Part shown: in pieces, positions 1-8,073 of the stretch
How the letters are laid out: each line of letters opens with the position of its first letter
Numbering within the stretch: the stretch's first letter is position 1
NCBI RefSeq assembly: GCF_000313135.1
Contig: NW_004457554.1
Location: forward strand, 597,264 to 626,017
Origin: Acanthamoeba castellanii str. Neff
Taxonomy: Eukaryota > Discosea > Longamoebia > Acanthamoebidae
DNA length: 28,754 nt
Direction: 5' to 3'
Notes under the pieces: model-generated
Told to the model about the DNA's origin: nothing
Databases searched by the model: none
What the model saw: only the letters and a program-made list of their open reading frames with translations
Translations under genes and position numbers: made by a program

Positions 1-119
1 AGCAGCGAAAGGCCTTCGAAGAGCAGAAGAAGGCGTTCGAGGACGAGAAGAAGCAGTGGACTGAGGCTCACCCGCAGCCCCAGGAGGAGACACCCGCTGC
101 CGCGGAGGTGCAGGCCTAA
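1..119 (+). CDS. 3' end of an unidentified coiled-coil-like protein
   Basis: An open frame enters from the left edge (codons in phase with base 3) and ends at TAA 117-119. The visible C-terminus is about 38 residues: a charged, heptad-like stretch with a repeated KAFE(E/D)xKK pattern, then a Pro/Glu/Ala-rich tail ending AAAEVQA. The composition suggests the end of a coiled coil followed by a disordered tail. No domain can be recognised from so short a piece. Codon choice (GAG, AAG, CAG, GCC) matches the other genes here, which supports real coding. It converges on the HMG-box gene, with about 200 bp between the stops. Confidence 0.6.
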   Translation, partial: QRKAFEEQKKAFEDEKKQWTEAHPQPQEETPAAAEVQA

Positions 120-321
120 ACGTGCTCTCTCCTCATCTTCATGCATCTCACATCTTTGTAATACTTATGCAAGCGAGTAGCAAGCAGTAAATACTTCAAT
201 CCATTCGCTTTCAACGTGGTTGAATCTTTGTTTGTTCGACGCAGTGCTTTTTGTACAAGTGAAAAAATCAACCGGCCATCTGGCTCGGTGGGCTGTAAGA
301 AGTGCATCGAATGCCTGCACC

Positions 322-899
322 TTACTCGTCACCATCATCCTCTTCATCAGAGCCATCTTCCGACTTGCCGGAATCGTCAGACTTGCTCTTGTTGTACTTG
401 GAGACCTCGTCCGCATACCTCTCCTTATCCTGGGCAGCCTTTTCGAGGTAGGGCGCCTTCTCATCATCCGACAAGGCCTTCCATTTGTCGGACACGCACT
501 TTGTGAGATCGCCGAAGCCGAGCTCGGGGTTGTCCTAAATGATGAAGTGGATTCAATGTCAGGCCATCTGCAAACTAGCCGTTACATCAAGCGCGAACGA
601 TGTGACCGTTGCGTTGCGAAAGGGAAAAGCCAAAGAAAAGAGGGTCACAACAAGATCTCCTGTGTTGAACCGTTACGTACCGCCTTCGCTCGTGGCCTCT
701 CCTCGGTGGCGAAGATGATGTAGGCGGTCTTGGCGCGCTTAGGAGCGTTGGGGTCCTTCTCCTTCTTGCCCTTCTTGGTGGCCCTGGTCTTCTTGACGGG
801 GACCTTCTTCTTCTTCTCGGCCTTGTCGGCCTTCTCCACCGCCGCCTCCGGGTTGAACCTCGTCGGGGTCTTGCTGTTCCTCTTCGGCCTCTCGCTCAT
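322..899 (-). CDS. HMG-box chromatin protein (HMGB/NHP6 type)
   Basis: Two exons, 899-681 and 534-322, joined in phase 0, give 143 residues. The donor is gtacgt at 680-675 and the acceptor is TTTAG before 534. Residues 1-47 are a basic Lys-rich tail. Residues about 48-120 form one HMG box, with KDPNAPKR at the start, the aromatic cluster AYIIF and the WKALSDDEK helix. Residues 122-143 form a Ser/Asp/Glu tail ending DDGDE. Single-box HMG proteins bend DNA and loosen chromatin; the acidic tail is typical of HMGB proteins and of the SSRP1 side of FACT. At this length it is a stand-alone HMGB/NHP6-like protein rather than full SSRP1. The gene diverges from the MurL-like gene across a 361-bp spacer. 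A long antisense frame across exon 2 is a shadow. Confidence 0.9.
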
Positions 900-1260
900 T
901 ATGTTGATTGCGATTCGAAATCGATGGCGCTGCTACTACTTCGCTGGCTGGTGTTGTGAAAAAAGTGTAGCGCTCGGCCTGCGGTCATATTTATTGGGCC
1001 GCAGCTGCGGTTGTGCTCCAAACAACGGTCACTTCAGCTCTCGGCCATTCGGTGCCGCTGTGCTTTCCGCCCAGCCCATCCAACGCCGGATCGAATCCCG
1101 ACTATGTCAATGACCAAAATAAACGGGAACCGAAAATTGGAAAATCAGAACGATCGAATCTCATTCGACCTTGAGCTTCGGGGCTGGCTGGTGTTCGCAA
1201 AGAGCTCTCGATCACGTGCAATCGATTGCGGCCGGCGTTCCACCCACACACGCGGAGAGA
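900..1260. promoter_or_regulatory. Divergent intergenic region between the HMG-box and MurL-like genes
   Basis: This 361-bp spacer lies between two divergent start codons and must hold both promoters. It has an A/T patch (catatttattggg near 986-998), which could serve the minus-strand gene as a TATA-like element. The part before the plus gene is rich in short direct A/G tracts. I see no RNA gene and no repeat. No element can be assigned with confidence. Confidence 0.35.
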
Positions 1261-3792
1261 ATGTGGGATAATGCCGAGGGTGAAAATCTGACGGATGAAG
1301 AAGGAGGCCTGTCGATGTTCGACGAGGAGAGGAACGTGGAGTTCCTGTCGTACGACGGCTACGAGGTGCAGCACGACCGCGACGTTCTCATCTTCCGCTT
1401 CAGCTTTTGCAATGCCGTTCGCATGGCGCCCGAATTGAAGATCGATTTGAGTCGCTACCGCCAGCTCGTGGCAGAATTGGCCTCCCTCACCACCACCGAC
1501 GACGCCAATCGCCAAAAGGTACCATTTCCAATTATCTTTGATTTTTTAAAATCAGTAAATAAATAAATCAATAAATAAATAACGTTTCTCTGCCAGTGCA
1601 CCAGGGACCGCCTGCAGCGCATGGACAGGGCCGTGCGTGCGGTGGGCATGGTCTACGCTGCGTGGTTCTACATGCGCTTCTACTGCCCGCGCATCGTCGT
1701 GCGGGCCGGGCCGCGCATGTGTCCGCGCGAGCTCGCCTTCTGGCGCGAGCACATCTTCCTCCGCTCGCTGGGCGAGTTCTACTTCGTCAACAAGCTCGAC
1801 TTTCGCAACAGCGTCGAGCTCGTGTGGGAAGGCGTCGACGCCGATGGTGGTGTCGATGGCGACGACCACGGCCACGGCCGCGACCACGGCCACGATCATG
1901 GCCACGAGCGAGCGGCTGCCGGCGATCAATGGGCGGACGGCGGGTGGTGGGAAACGCGCAAGCCCAAGGGTGTGCTGGTGCCGCTGGGCGGCGGAAAGGA
2001 CTCCCTGCTCGCCTTCGAGGTCCTCAAACGAACGGGTGTGCGCTCGATCCCTTCTTCTTCTGTTGAAGCGCGTATGATGACGACGACGATGATGATAAAG
2101 ACTCATTCTCTGTTGCGATCACCAGGGGCGCCGTTGATGTGGTTCTACCTGGCGGAGCGCTACGGGGAGTTTGACCGCAACTGGCGACTTTCGGCCATCA
2201 TCCGCGCTTCAGGAGAGCCGCCAGAAGAAGAGGACAATCGTACGCACCGTGAGTTATGCGTGAACGTTCGACACACGCACACGCACACGATACGCACCAC
2301 AAGGCTCACGCACACGCACACGCACACGCACACGCACACGCACCACAGCACACGCACACGATACGCACCACAAGGCTCACACTTCTACAAAAAAAACGAG
2401 TGCAGCAGACACCAAGCGACGTCCGCCGACGGTGCCCCATGCCACGCTCGAAGGGCTGCGGGAGCTCGAGTTCAGCGACAAGCTGTGGAACAGCGACTGG
2501 CGCGCGCATATCGCCCCGCAGTGTCCCCCCTGGGCCGGTGCGTGCTCGGCATTCTTCATCATTCCTTCTCTCTTGCTCCACTGCTGCGCGCGACCGTGAT
2601 CGCTCACCATGTGCGTCGCAATGCGCTGGACACAGCCATGGTCGCCTTCTCTTCGGTGTTGGTGGCGCTGCTCAACGACCTGGACTTCATCGCCGTGGGC
2701 AACGAGAAGAGCGCCAACTTTGGCAACACCACCTACCTCGGTACCGCGCCGCACCTCCAGCTCCACCTTCTTCCTTGGCACACCCACCCATTCACCTGTG
2801 TGTCGTGTGTCGTGTGTCGTGTGTCGTGTGTCGTGTGTCGTGTGTCGTGTGTCGTGTGTCGTGTGTCGTGTGTCGTGTGTCGTGTGTCGTGTGGACTCAG
2901 GGATGGACATCAACCACCAGTACGACAAGAGCCTCGTGTTCGAGCGCGAGTGCAACGCGTTCATCCGAGAGTACATCACCGACGACGTCTACTACTTCTC
3001 CGCGCTCCAGCCCCTGTGGGAGATCGACATCATGAAGCGATTCCTTCGGGAGGGCTCCAACTCGCGCCGCAACTACCTGCACCTCTTCATCAGCTGCAAC
3101 TTCCCCCTCGGTGCCCACTCACGCTTCGCCTCGTACCCTCCGCTCTCCCTCTCATCAGTCGATCATTGTTACGCGTCGTGTGCGGTGTGTGCGGTGTGTG
3201 CGGTGTGTTGGGGTCGTGTGCGGTGAATGGGGACACTCGCAGAGAAGGAGGGGTCGCGGTGGTGCGCCAACTGTCCCAAGTGCTGCTTCGTGTTTCTTCT
3301 CCTATCGGCCTACCTCCCTCCTCGCGAAGTGTGGGCCGTGTTCGGTGACAACCTCCTCGTACGCTAAACGACACGACACACGACACGCGCACGCGACACG
3401 CGCACGCGACACTCACTTGTGAATGCTGATGTGGTGTGCAGGAGCGCGAGTCGCTGTTCGTGATGTTCGAGGAGCTGCTGGGGCGCGAGGGCCGGATGAA
3501 GCCGCTGGAGTGCGTGGGCACCGACGACGAGGTGCGTCACTGTCTCGCCCTCACGCGCGGTCAGTACCGCCGCCACATGCCCTTCCACCCGCTCCCCGGC
3601 CTCTTCCGCCACCTCGGCGCGCACGGCGAGCTGGAGGGCGATGAAGGTGAAGATGATGAAGGAGACGGGGCGCAGCTGCTGCATGATGGTGAAAGGATGG
3701 ATGGGGAGGAAGGTGAGAGAAGGAGACGCGAAGAGACGCTCATCCCGCGATGGTGCTGGCCGGCACTCTTTCCTCCATCTGCTGGCGCGTAG
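1261..3792 (+). CDS. MurL-like UDP-MurNAc-L-Ala-L-Glu epimerase family protein
   Basis: Eight exons: 1261-1518, 1597-2035, 2126-2248, 2409-2537, 2636-2740, 2901-3110, 3243-3358 and 3442-3792. All junctions keep frame and give 576 residues. ATG 1261 is the first ATG of the frame. Family signs: GLGEF-like block SLGEFYFVNKLDF (about 144-155), PP-loop-like PLGGGKDSLL (215-224), NWRLSAIIRASG, the GNEKSAN block, INHQYDKSLVFE, a C-terminal Cys cluster CANCPKCC (429-436) and PLECVG (481-486). This order fits bacterial MurL, which epimerises the glutamate of UDP-MurNAc-L-Ala-L-Glu using ATP, as I recall the family. Whether the amoeba enzyme does this is unknown. Additions: a His/Gly/Asp-rich insert (173-190) just before the ATP-binding motif and an acidic C-terminal tail. 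Introns hold several simple repeats. A continuous 575-codon frame from 1621 runs through introns and is not the protein. Confidence 0.75.
2270..2380. repeat. Intronic CACACG simple repeat with a duplicated flank
   Basis: This lies in intron 3 of the MurL-like gene. A (CACACG)n core is flanked by two copies of a 29-base unit (2281-2309 and 2352-2380) that contains gatacgcaccacaaggctc, suggesting local duplication by slippage. It does not contribute to the protein. Confidence 0.8.
2798..2893. repeat. Intronic heptanucleotide array (TGTGTCG)n
   Basis: About 13 perfect copies of a 7-bp TGTGTCG unit fill intron 5 of the MurL-like gene, ending 7 bp before the acceptor AG at 2899-2900. The array has no stop in one frame, so it bridges exons and makes a false long ORF. 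Confidence 0.9.
3179..3210. repeat. Intronic 9-bp repeat (TGTGTGCGG)n
   Basis: Three to four copies of a 9-bp TGTGTGCGG unit lie in intron 6 of the MurL-like gene. The same unit recurs in a PPOX intron at 26290-26323 and, shortened, near 7730. Confidence 0.75.
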
Positions 3793-3927
3793 AGACCAAA
3801 AATAAAATAGCCAAGATGAAGATGAAAGCGATGGAGATGGACAGGCGTAGAGCATTTATTGAAGGAATAAATAACATGAGATGATGAGAGATGTGAGGGT
3901 GGCTTACTAGAACGGGAATGGAACGAC

Positions 3928-4482
3928 TTAGTCGATGTGGCTGAGCCCCTCCTGCTTGGCCTCGATCATCATTCGCTCGGCGCCTTCGATGGCGCCTTCT
4001 CCACCTTCGAGCTTCTGCTTGAGGAGAAGGACGATGGCGCGCTGCGTACGCTTCTCGAGGGCATCGAGCTTCCTCTCGATGTCGCGCTTGAGATCCCAAT
4101 TGGGCTTCTTGGGCGCCAGAGCCAGCAGATCTTCGCCCCTCCTGCCCTCCATCATGATCAGCTTTCGGTTGATCTCACCCACCATCGACGGCAGCGGGGC
4201 TGGCTCGATCCTCAGCTCGCGCAGCAGGTTATCCCGTGGGACGTAGTTCCGGAATTTGAGCCTCCCTTCGTGCGGATTGGGCTCCTTCCTCTTCTTCTTC
4301 CCCTCGCCCTTCTCGCCAGTGTGATCCTCGCCATCTTCGTCCTCCTCATCGCTTTCGCCCTCCTCTCGCCGCTCGTCATTTTCGTCATTCCGCTCTTCCT
4401 CGTCCTCGCGCTGTGTTCGTCTCCGCAAGTTGGGCTCTTCGTCCACCTCCATACCCACTCGCTCATCATCCTCAGCCGACAT
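3928..4482 (-). CDS. CCDC12: CCDC12/Cwf18 pre-mRNA splicing factor
   Basis: A single exon of 184 residues. Residues 1-70 are an acidic, then Lys-rich disordered region. The conserved core follows: RLKFRNYVPRD (74-83), an EINRKL block, then ALAPKKPNWDLKRDIERKLD (121-140) and LEKRTQRAI (142-150). The APKKPxWDLKRD...LEKRTQRAI signature is that of human CCDC12 and fission yeast Cwf18, components of the Prp19/NTC-associated activated spliceosome in the nucleus. The length is close to the family norm. It is one of the few intronless genes here. It diverges from the nucleotidyltransferase gene with only 137 bp between start codons and converges on the MurL-like gene. Confidence 0.9.
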   Translation of the reverse strand: MSAEDDERVGMEVDEEPNLRRRTQREDEEERNDENDERREEGESDEEDEDGEDHTGEKGEGKKKRKEPNPHEGRLKFRNYVPRDNLLRELRIEPAPLPSMVGEINRKLIMMEGRRGEDLLALAPKKPNWDLKRDIERKLDALEKRTQRAIVLLLKQKLEGGEGAIEGAERMMIEAKQEGLSHID

Positions 4483-4619
4483 CTTGTGATCTCTATGTTC
4501 TTCGATTCAAAATCGACCCCCTTGGCCAATGCGAACAGCAAAAGAAAAAGAAGAAAAATTGCACGGAATGCCAGGCATGACATAAAAAAGGTCATATTTG
4601 TGCGAACGAGCAAGAAGAG

Positions 4620-6623
4620 ATGGACGCAACTGACCACTGGATCCCTGAGGCCGACGTGACGTTGCCCGTTGTGCTTAAGGTTTGCACTCCCTCTGCCCAA
4701 CTCGTCTTGCTCGAGTTTACGTTTCATGCAAACAAGATTAATAAAATACAATAAAATACAATAAAATAAAATTAAAATAAAATAATAACCATGGTGCAGG
4801 CGCTCGGCTTCAGCCTCCCGCACTCGGAAGCGCCTGGCGGCACGGCCGATGAGGCACTGCCCCGGGTGCTCAATGTCTACCAGCTTGGCTCCCGCGTCTA
4901 CCAGACCGCCGAGCCCGGGTCCGACTGGTACCGCGCCATACTCCCCACCACTCTCCTACCCGCGCACCGTCGCCTGTGTTGACGTGGTCATGCCTCTCTT
5001 CCCGCGCAGGGACTTCCTGTTCCTCGTGCCAGACGACTACCAGGGAACGAACCTCATCGACCGCGGCCAGTTCAACGCCTGCATCTACACCCTCGCCACG
5101 TTCCAGGTTTGCACCCTCGCCGCACTCCTACATGTAGTGGTGAGCTGGACATAAGGACGCGATGGTGCGGCGCGAGTGTGGTTGGATACGGCCACACTGC
5201 GCAGAAAGCACCGCTTCCCATCCGAACAGCGAAGTTAAGCTGCGCCAGGCGGTGCTAGTACTGGGGTGGGCGACCACCCGGGAATCCACCGTGCCGTATC
5301 CTCCTCGTTCTTTTTTTTGCTGCTTGAGCTGACCATTGAACGCTCCACTCATCAGGAAATGGTGCGCGACCACCACTTCATTGCGCTCTACAGCGTCTTC
5401 CTCCCTCGCGACAATGTATGGCTCGAGGTAAACACAACAGCAGCACACGCCACACGCCACACGCACCACCGCACACGCGCTGTTGACACTCATCATCGCG
5501 CTCGTCAGACCATTCCCGCTGCCGCGCTGCTCGAGGGGTGGACACTGCAGGTCGACAAGTTGAAGAAGGCGTTCTTCATGAAGGCCTGCAGTTCGATGAA
5601 CCGGGCCAAGGTCTACTGCAAGCAGGCCCACAAGCTCGCGCGCGGCGGTACCGAGGACCAGCCCAAGGCCTTAGAAGAGCAGGACCAGCTCCTCCGCAAG
5701 AGCAAGAAGATGCTCACCCACTCCCTTCGGTGCGTTGCTCGCTTCCATCCACCACTTCTTGTTCCTCACCACTCAAATGCGTGTGTGTCGTGTGTGTCGT
5801 GTCGTGTGTCGTGTGTCGTGCCGTGTGTCGTGTGTCGCTAGGTACCTGCACTTTGGGATTCAGTTGTTTGAGACGGGGCGGATCGAGGACTACCTGGTGG
5901 CCAATCCGTATTGGGAGGAGGTGCGGCCCATGACCTCACTTCTGTGGGAGGACTACGAGCGACGCTGCCGACCCACCTACCTCCACCTGATGGAGCGCTT
6001 CCCCAAAGACCCCGTCAAACCCATGGACCAGGCCAACGCCGTACACACCTCCCACACGACACACGACACGCCACACACGCACCACCGCACGCGCGTAGAA
6101 CACACGACACACGGCACACACAACACTGTTAGGCTGATGAGATACGCGAATGCAGGTGCCGCCGTTGTATAGGAAATTCTATTGTTACATTCACTCGCCG
6201 GAGCAGACCAACACCAAGAACGATCGGCACGCGCTCGAGAAGGAGGTTCTCCATGTCCTCCTCGAACGACGATCGTCATCGTTAGCGACAGCTGCAAGCT
6301 CAAAAAAGAACGAAAGCGAAGGCGAAGAAGACCTCGGATTCGCGGCGTACTTCCCGGAACACGCCGACCTCTACGCCAGCGTCGAAAGGCGATTCGACGA
6401 GCTGGCCGCCCGCGTCCAGACCACCTACGACCGCATCGTGGCCGAAGAAAAGAACGAAGACGACGACGACGATAGCGACAAAAGAGAGAAGGCCTTCGCG
6501 AAGCGGGTGGCCGGCGAGGAGTGGAAGGGGCTCATGTTCCGCATGCGACGAAACGGGACTACGGCCCACCACGTCCTCCTCCAGAGCGTCCCGCGCAACG
6601 TCTACGCCTGGCTTTCTAGCTAA
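4620..6623 (+). CDS. Nucleotidyltransferase-fold protein
   Basis: Seven exons: 4620-4679, 4800-4927, 5010-5106, 5356-5427, 5509-5729, 5842-6040 and 6156-6623; 414 residues. Residues 49-64 read LGSRVYQTAEPGSDWD, the Pol-beta-type nucleotidyltransferase signature (GSR...SDxD, with D62 and D64 as likely metal ligands). The SDWD motif exists only after removal of intron 2, because the junction falls inside the Trp codon. A middle helical block (KKAFFMKACSSMNRAKVYCK, then KSKKMLTHSLRYLHFGIQL) follows. A long C-terminal region ends in an acidic patch and a basic MFRMRRNG block. The substrate is unknown. Related large predicted nucleotidyltransferases exist in protists, but I cannot name an orthologue. 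Intron 3 holds a 5S rRNA gene. Confidence 0.75.
4740..4790. repeat. A/T-rich intronic repeat (ATAAAATACA)n
   Basis: A 10-bp ATAAAATACA-like unit in two to three copies degrades into A/T sequence in intron 1 of the nucleotidyltransferase gene. It is much richer in A/T than the GT/CA-type introns around it. Confidence 0.7.
5184..5302 (+). rRNA. 5S ribosomal RNA (intron-embedded copy)
   Basis: This is a 119-nt 5S rRNA. The ends pair as helix I (ggatacgg with ccgtatcc). The conserved core cccatccgaacagcgaagtt and the loop-E/helix-IV stretch gtactggggtgggcgacc are present. It lies in sense orientation wholly inside intron 3 (5107-5355) of the nucleotidyltransferase gene. An eight-T run at 5311-5318 follows and is a good RNA polymerase III terminator. 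It differs from the other copy (19203-19321, minus strand) at three positions: 12 (C vs T), 72 (C vs T) and 114 (T vs A). Confidence 0.95.
5311..5318 (+). terminator. Pol III oligo-T terminator of the 5S rRNA gene
   Basis: Eight consecutive T residues lie 8 bp downstream of the 5S 3' end. Pol III stops at runs of four or more T, so transcription of the 5S gene should end inside the host intron. Confidence 0.75.
5779..5838. repeat. Intronic GTGTCG-type repeat
   Basis: Imperfect copies of the TGTGTCG family fill intron 5 of the nucleotidyltransferase gene, just before the acceptor CTAG at 5838-5841. Confidence 0.7.
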
Positions 6624-6675
6624 AAAGTGGTCACGCCACTGGCCAGCTTTATTCAGCTGACGTCATCATCGACTC

Positions 6676-7714
6676 TTATTCGCCCTGGCGGTTGACTCCG
6701 ACGCCCTTGAGGCCGGCGCGGCCCGAGCTGGCGGCCGGGTGGCCCTCGTCGTGCGGGTCGACCGAGCTCCTGCCGACCTCCTTCTGCTGGGCCGAGCTCA
6801 CCACCGGCATCGACCGGCCGCCCTTGTTCAGGCCCGCGCTGCCGCCGCCCGGCGTGCGGGCGCGGCTGACCGTCAGCCCACGAGCGCCCTCGTCCAGATC
6901 GGCCGTCGGCGCGCGGTCCCTGGTCGGGTCGCCTCCTCGCGCCCTGTCGCACACGCGTGAGCGGTGTGTCGTGTGTCGTGATGCGTGTCGTGTCGTGTGC
7001 GGTGCGTACCGTCGTGCGTCTTCGCCGCCGCGGATGTTGTCGCGTTTGGTGGCGTCGCTTTGGTTCTGCAGGCGCGAGGGCGCCGTCTTGGCGTAGTCCA
7101 GCTCCTCGCAGATCTCCTCGACGGGCTCGTCCAGCCTGCTCATGATGTCGTCCCCGAACGTGCGCACAAAGTACTGACACTACGCCACAACTCACCATTA
7201 ACAGCGTGTGTGTTTGTGTGTGTGTGTGTGTGTGTGCGTGTGCGTGTGTGTGTGGTACGTACGGCGATCTTGTCAGCCCGCTGAAGCGAACGACACACGT
7301 CTTCGCTGGCGTGCTCCTCCCTCCTGCCACCGCCGCTCGTCTTGAGGCGATCCGTCACCATCCTGCACACTACACACACCCATCGAGTCTGCATCTTCTT
7401 CATCTCAAGAGGAGAGACTGCGAGAACGTACGGCTGTGGGCTTCGTCTTGCTGGCGGGCGGCCTTGCCGCGGCCGAACAGGCCTGTGCGCAGGTCCTCCT
7501 TCTCGGCGCGGGCGCGCCTGAGGGCCGCGTTGTCGTCGCTCTCGCCGCCCCGCTTCTCGCGTCGAAAGAAGCGGTCGGTCGTGCTCCCAAAGTCGTGCTC
7601 CTCGCGATCGTCCATCCAGCCGCGCGTGGCGCCCTTGCGGCCCGGGCGCTCGTCCACCCGCAGGCCGTGGTGGTCGTCTCCCTCCATATCTTCGTAGTTC
7701 TGAACCGGGAACAT
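6676..7714 (-). CDS. Unrecognised protein, paralogue A of a tandem pair
   Basis: Four exons: 7714-7432, 7369-7263, 7179-7010 and 6943-6676; 275 residues. I do not recognise the family. The N-terminus MFPVQNYED is shared with paralogue B, followed by a charged region with one EHDFGSTTDRFF motif. Exons 2-3 encode a compact helical segment with Cys spacing C-x23-C-x10-C-x22-C (LCRM..., DVCRS..., ACQYF..., EICEELDY). The last exon is Gly/Ser/Arg-rich, with SAGLNKGGRSMPVVSSAQQK and a repeat-like GRAGLKGVGVN end. There is no signal peptide or membrane segment. The Cys spacing resembles saposin B domains without their first and last Cys, but with no secretion signal this is only a suggestion. All splice sites correspond to those of paralogue B. 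Confidence 0.7.
7203..7254. repeat. Intronic (GT)n microsatellite
   Basis: A GT dinucleotide run with a few GC interruptions lies in intron 2 of paralogue A. Confidence 0.85.
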
Positions 7715-8073
7715 GGTGTTTATGTAGGTGTGTGCGGTGTGTGCGGTTGCTGCGTTGTTATAACAAAAGAGTTCGCAACGAGAGCCCAGTCATGCGTGTT
7801 CTTGAGGAGGAAGGAAGGATCAAGACGTCTGGTCTGTCGCGGGTCGATCAGCCTTTGCTTGGCCGATTTCTCTTCAGGATCTCACGGGTCCTTTGTGGTT
7901 CACCACGAGCGGCGATCAGCCCGATAACATTTTCCAAGCCCCCCCCCCAAACTCACCACCCTGCCGAGGCCAGGCTGGACCACTGTGCCCTGCCCCAGCT
8001 TTGCCTGCATAATAGGAGCTATAGAAGAAGAAGAAGAAGAAGAATGTTCATCTTAATGCAAAGAATGAGTTCA
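7715..8073. other. Intergenic spacer between tandem paralogues B and A
   Basis: This 359-bp stretch lies between the stop of paralogue B and the start of paralogue A on the minus strand. It holds a shortened TGTGTGCGG repeat near 7728-7748, a C9 run near 7940 and an (AGA)n run at 8026-8043. It must contain the terminator of B and the promoter of A, but I can identify neither. No gene is supported. Confidence 0.5.

Noticed and set aside
220..723. 167-codon plus-strand frame
   Set aside because: It is antisense to exon 2 and the intron of the HMG-box gene, and its Leu/Ile-rich composition is the complement of the acidic/basic coding strand.
2798..2893. CRISPR-like regular repeat
   Set aside because: The unit is 7 bp, head to tail, with no spacers, inside a eukaryotic intron. 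It is a simple tandem array.
1621..3348. Continuous 575-codon plus-strand frame
   Set aside because: It is in frame with exon 2 of the MurL-like gene but then crosses introns and the TGTGTCG array, giving repeated VVCRVSC-type sequence. The spliced model restores family motifs that this frame lacks.
7206..7697. Plus-strand frame starting in the GT microsatellite
   Set aside because: It begins with Cys-Val repeats from the (GT)n run and is antisense to exons 1-2 of paralogue A.
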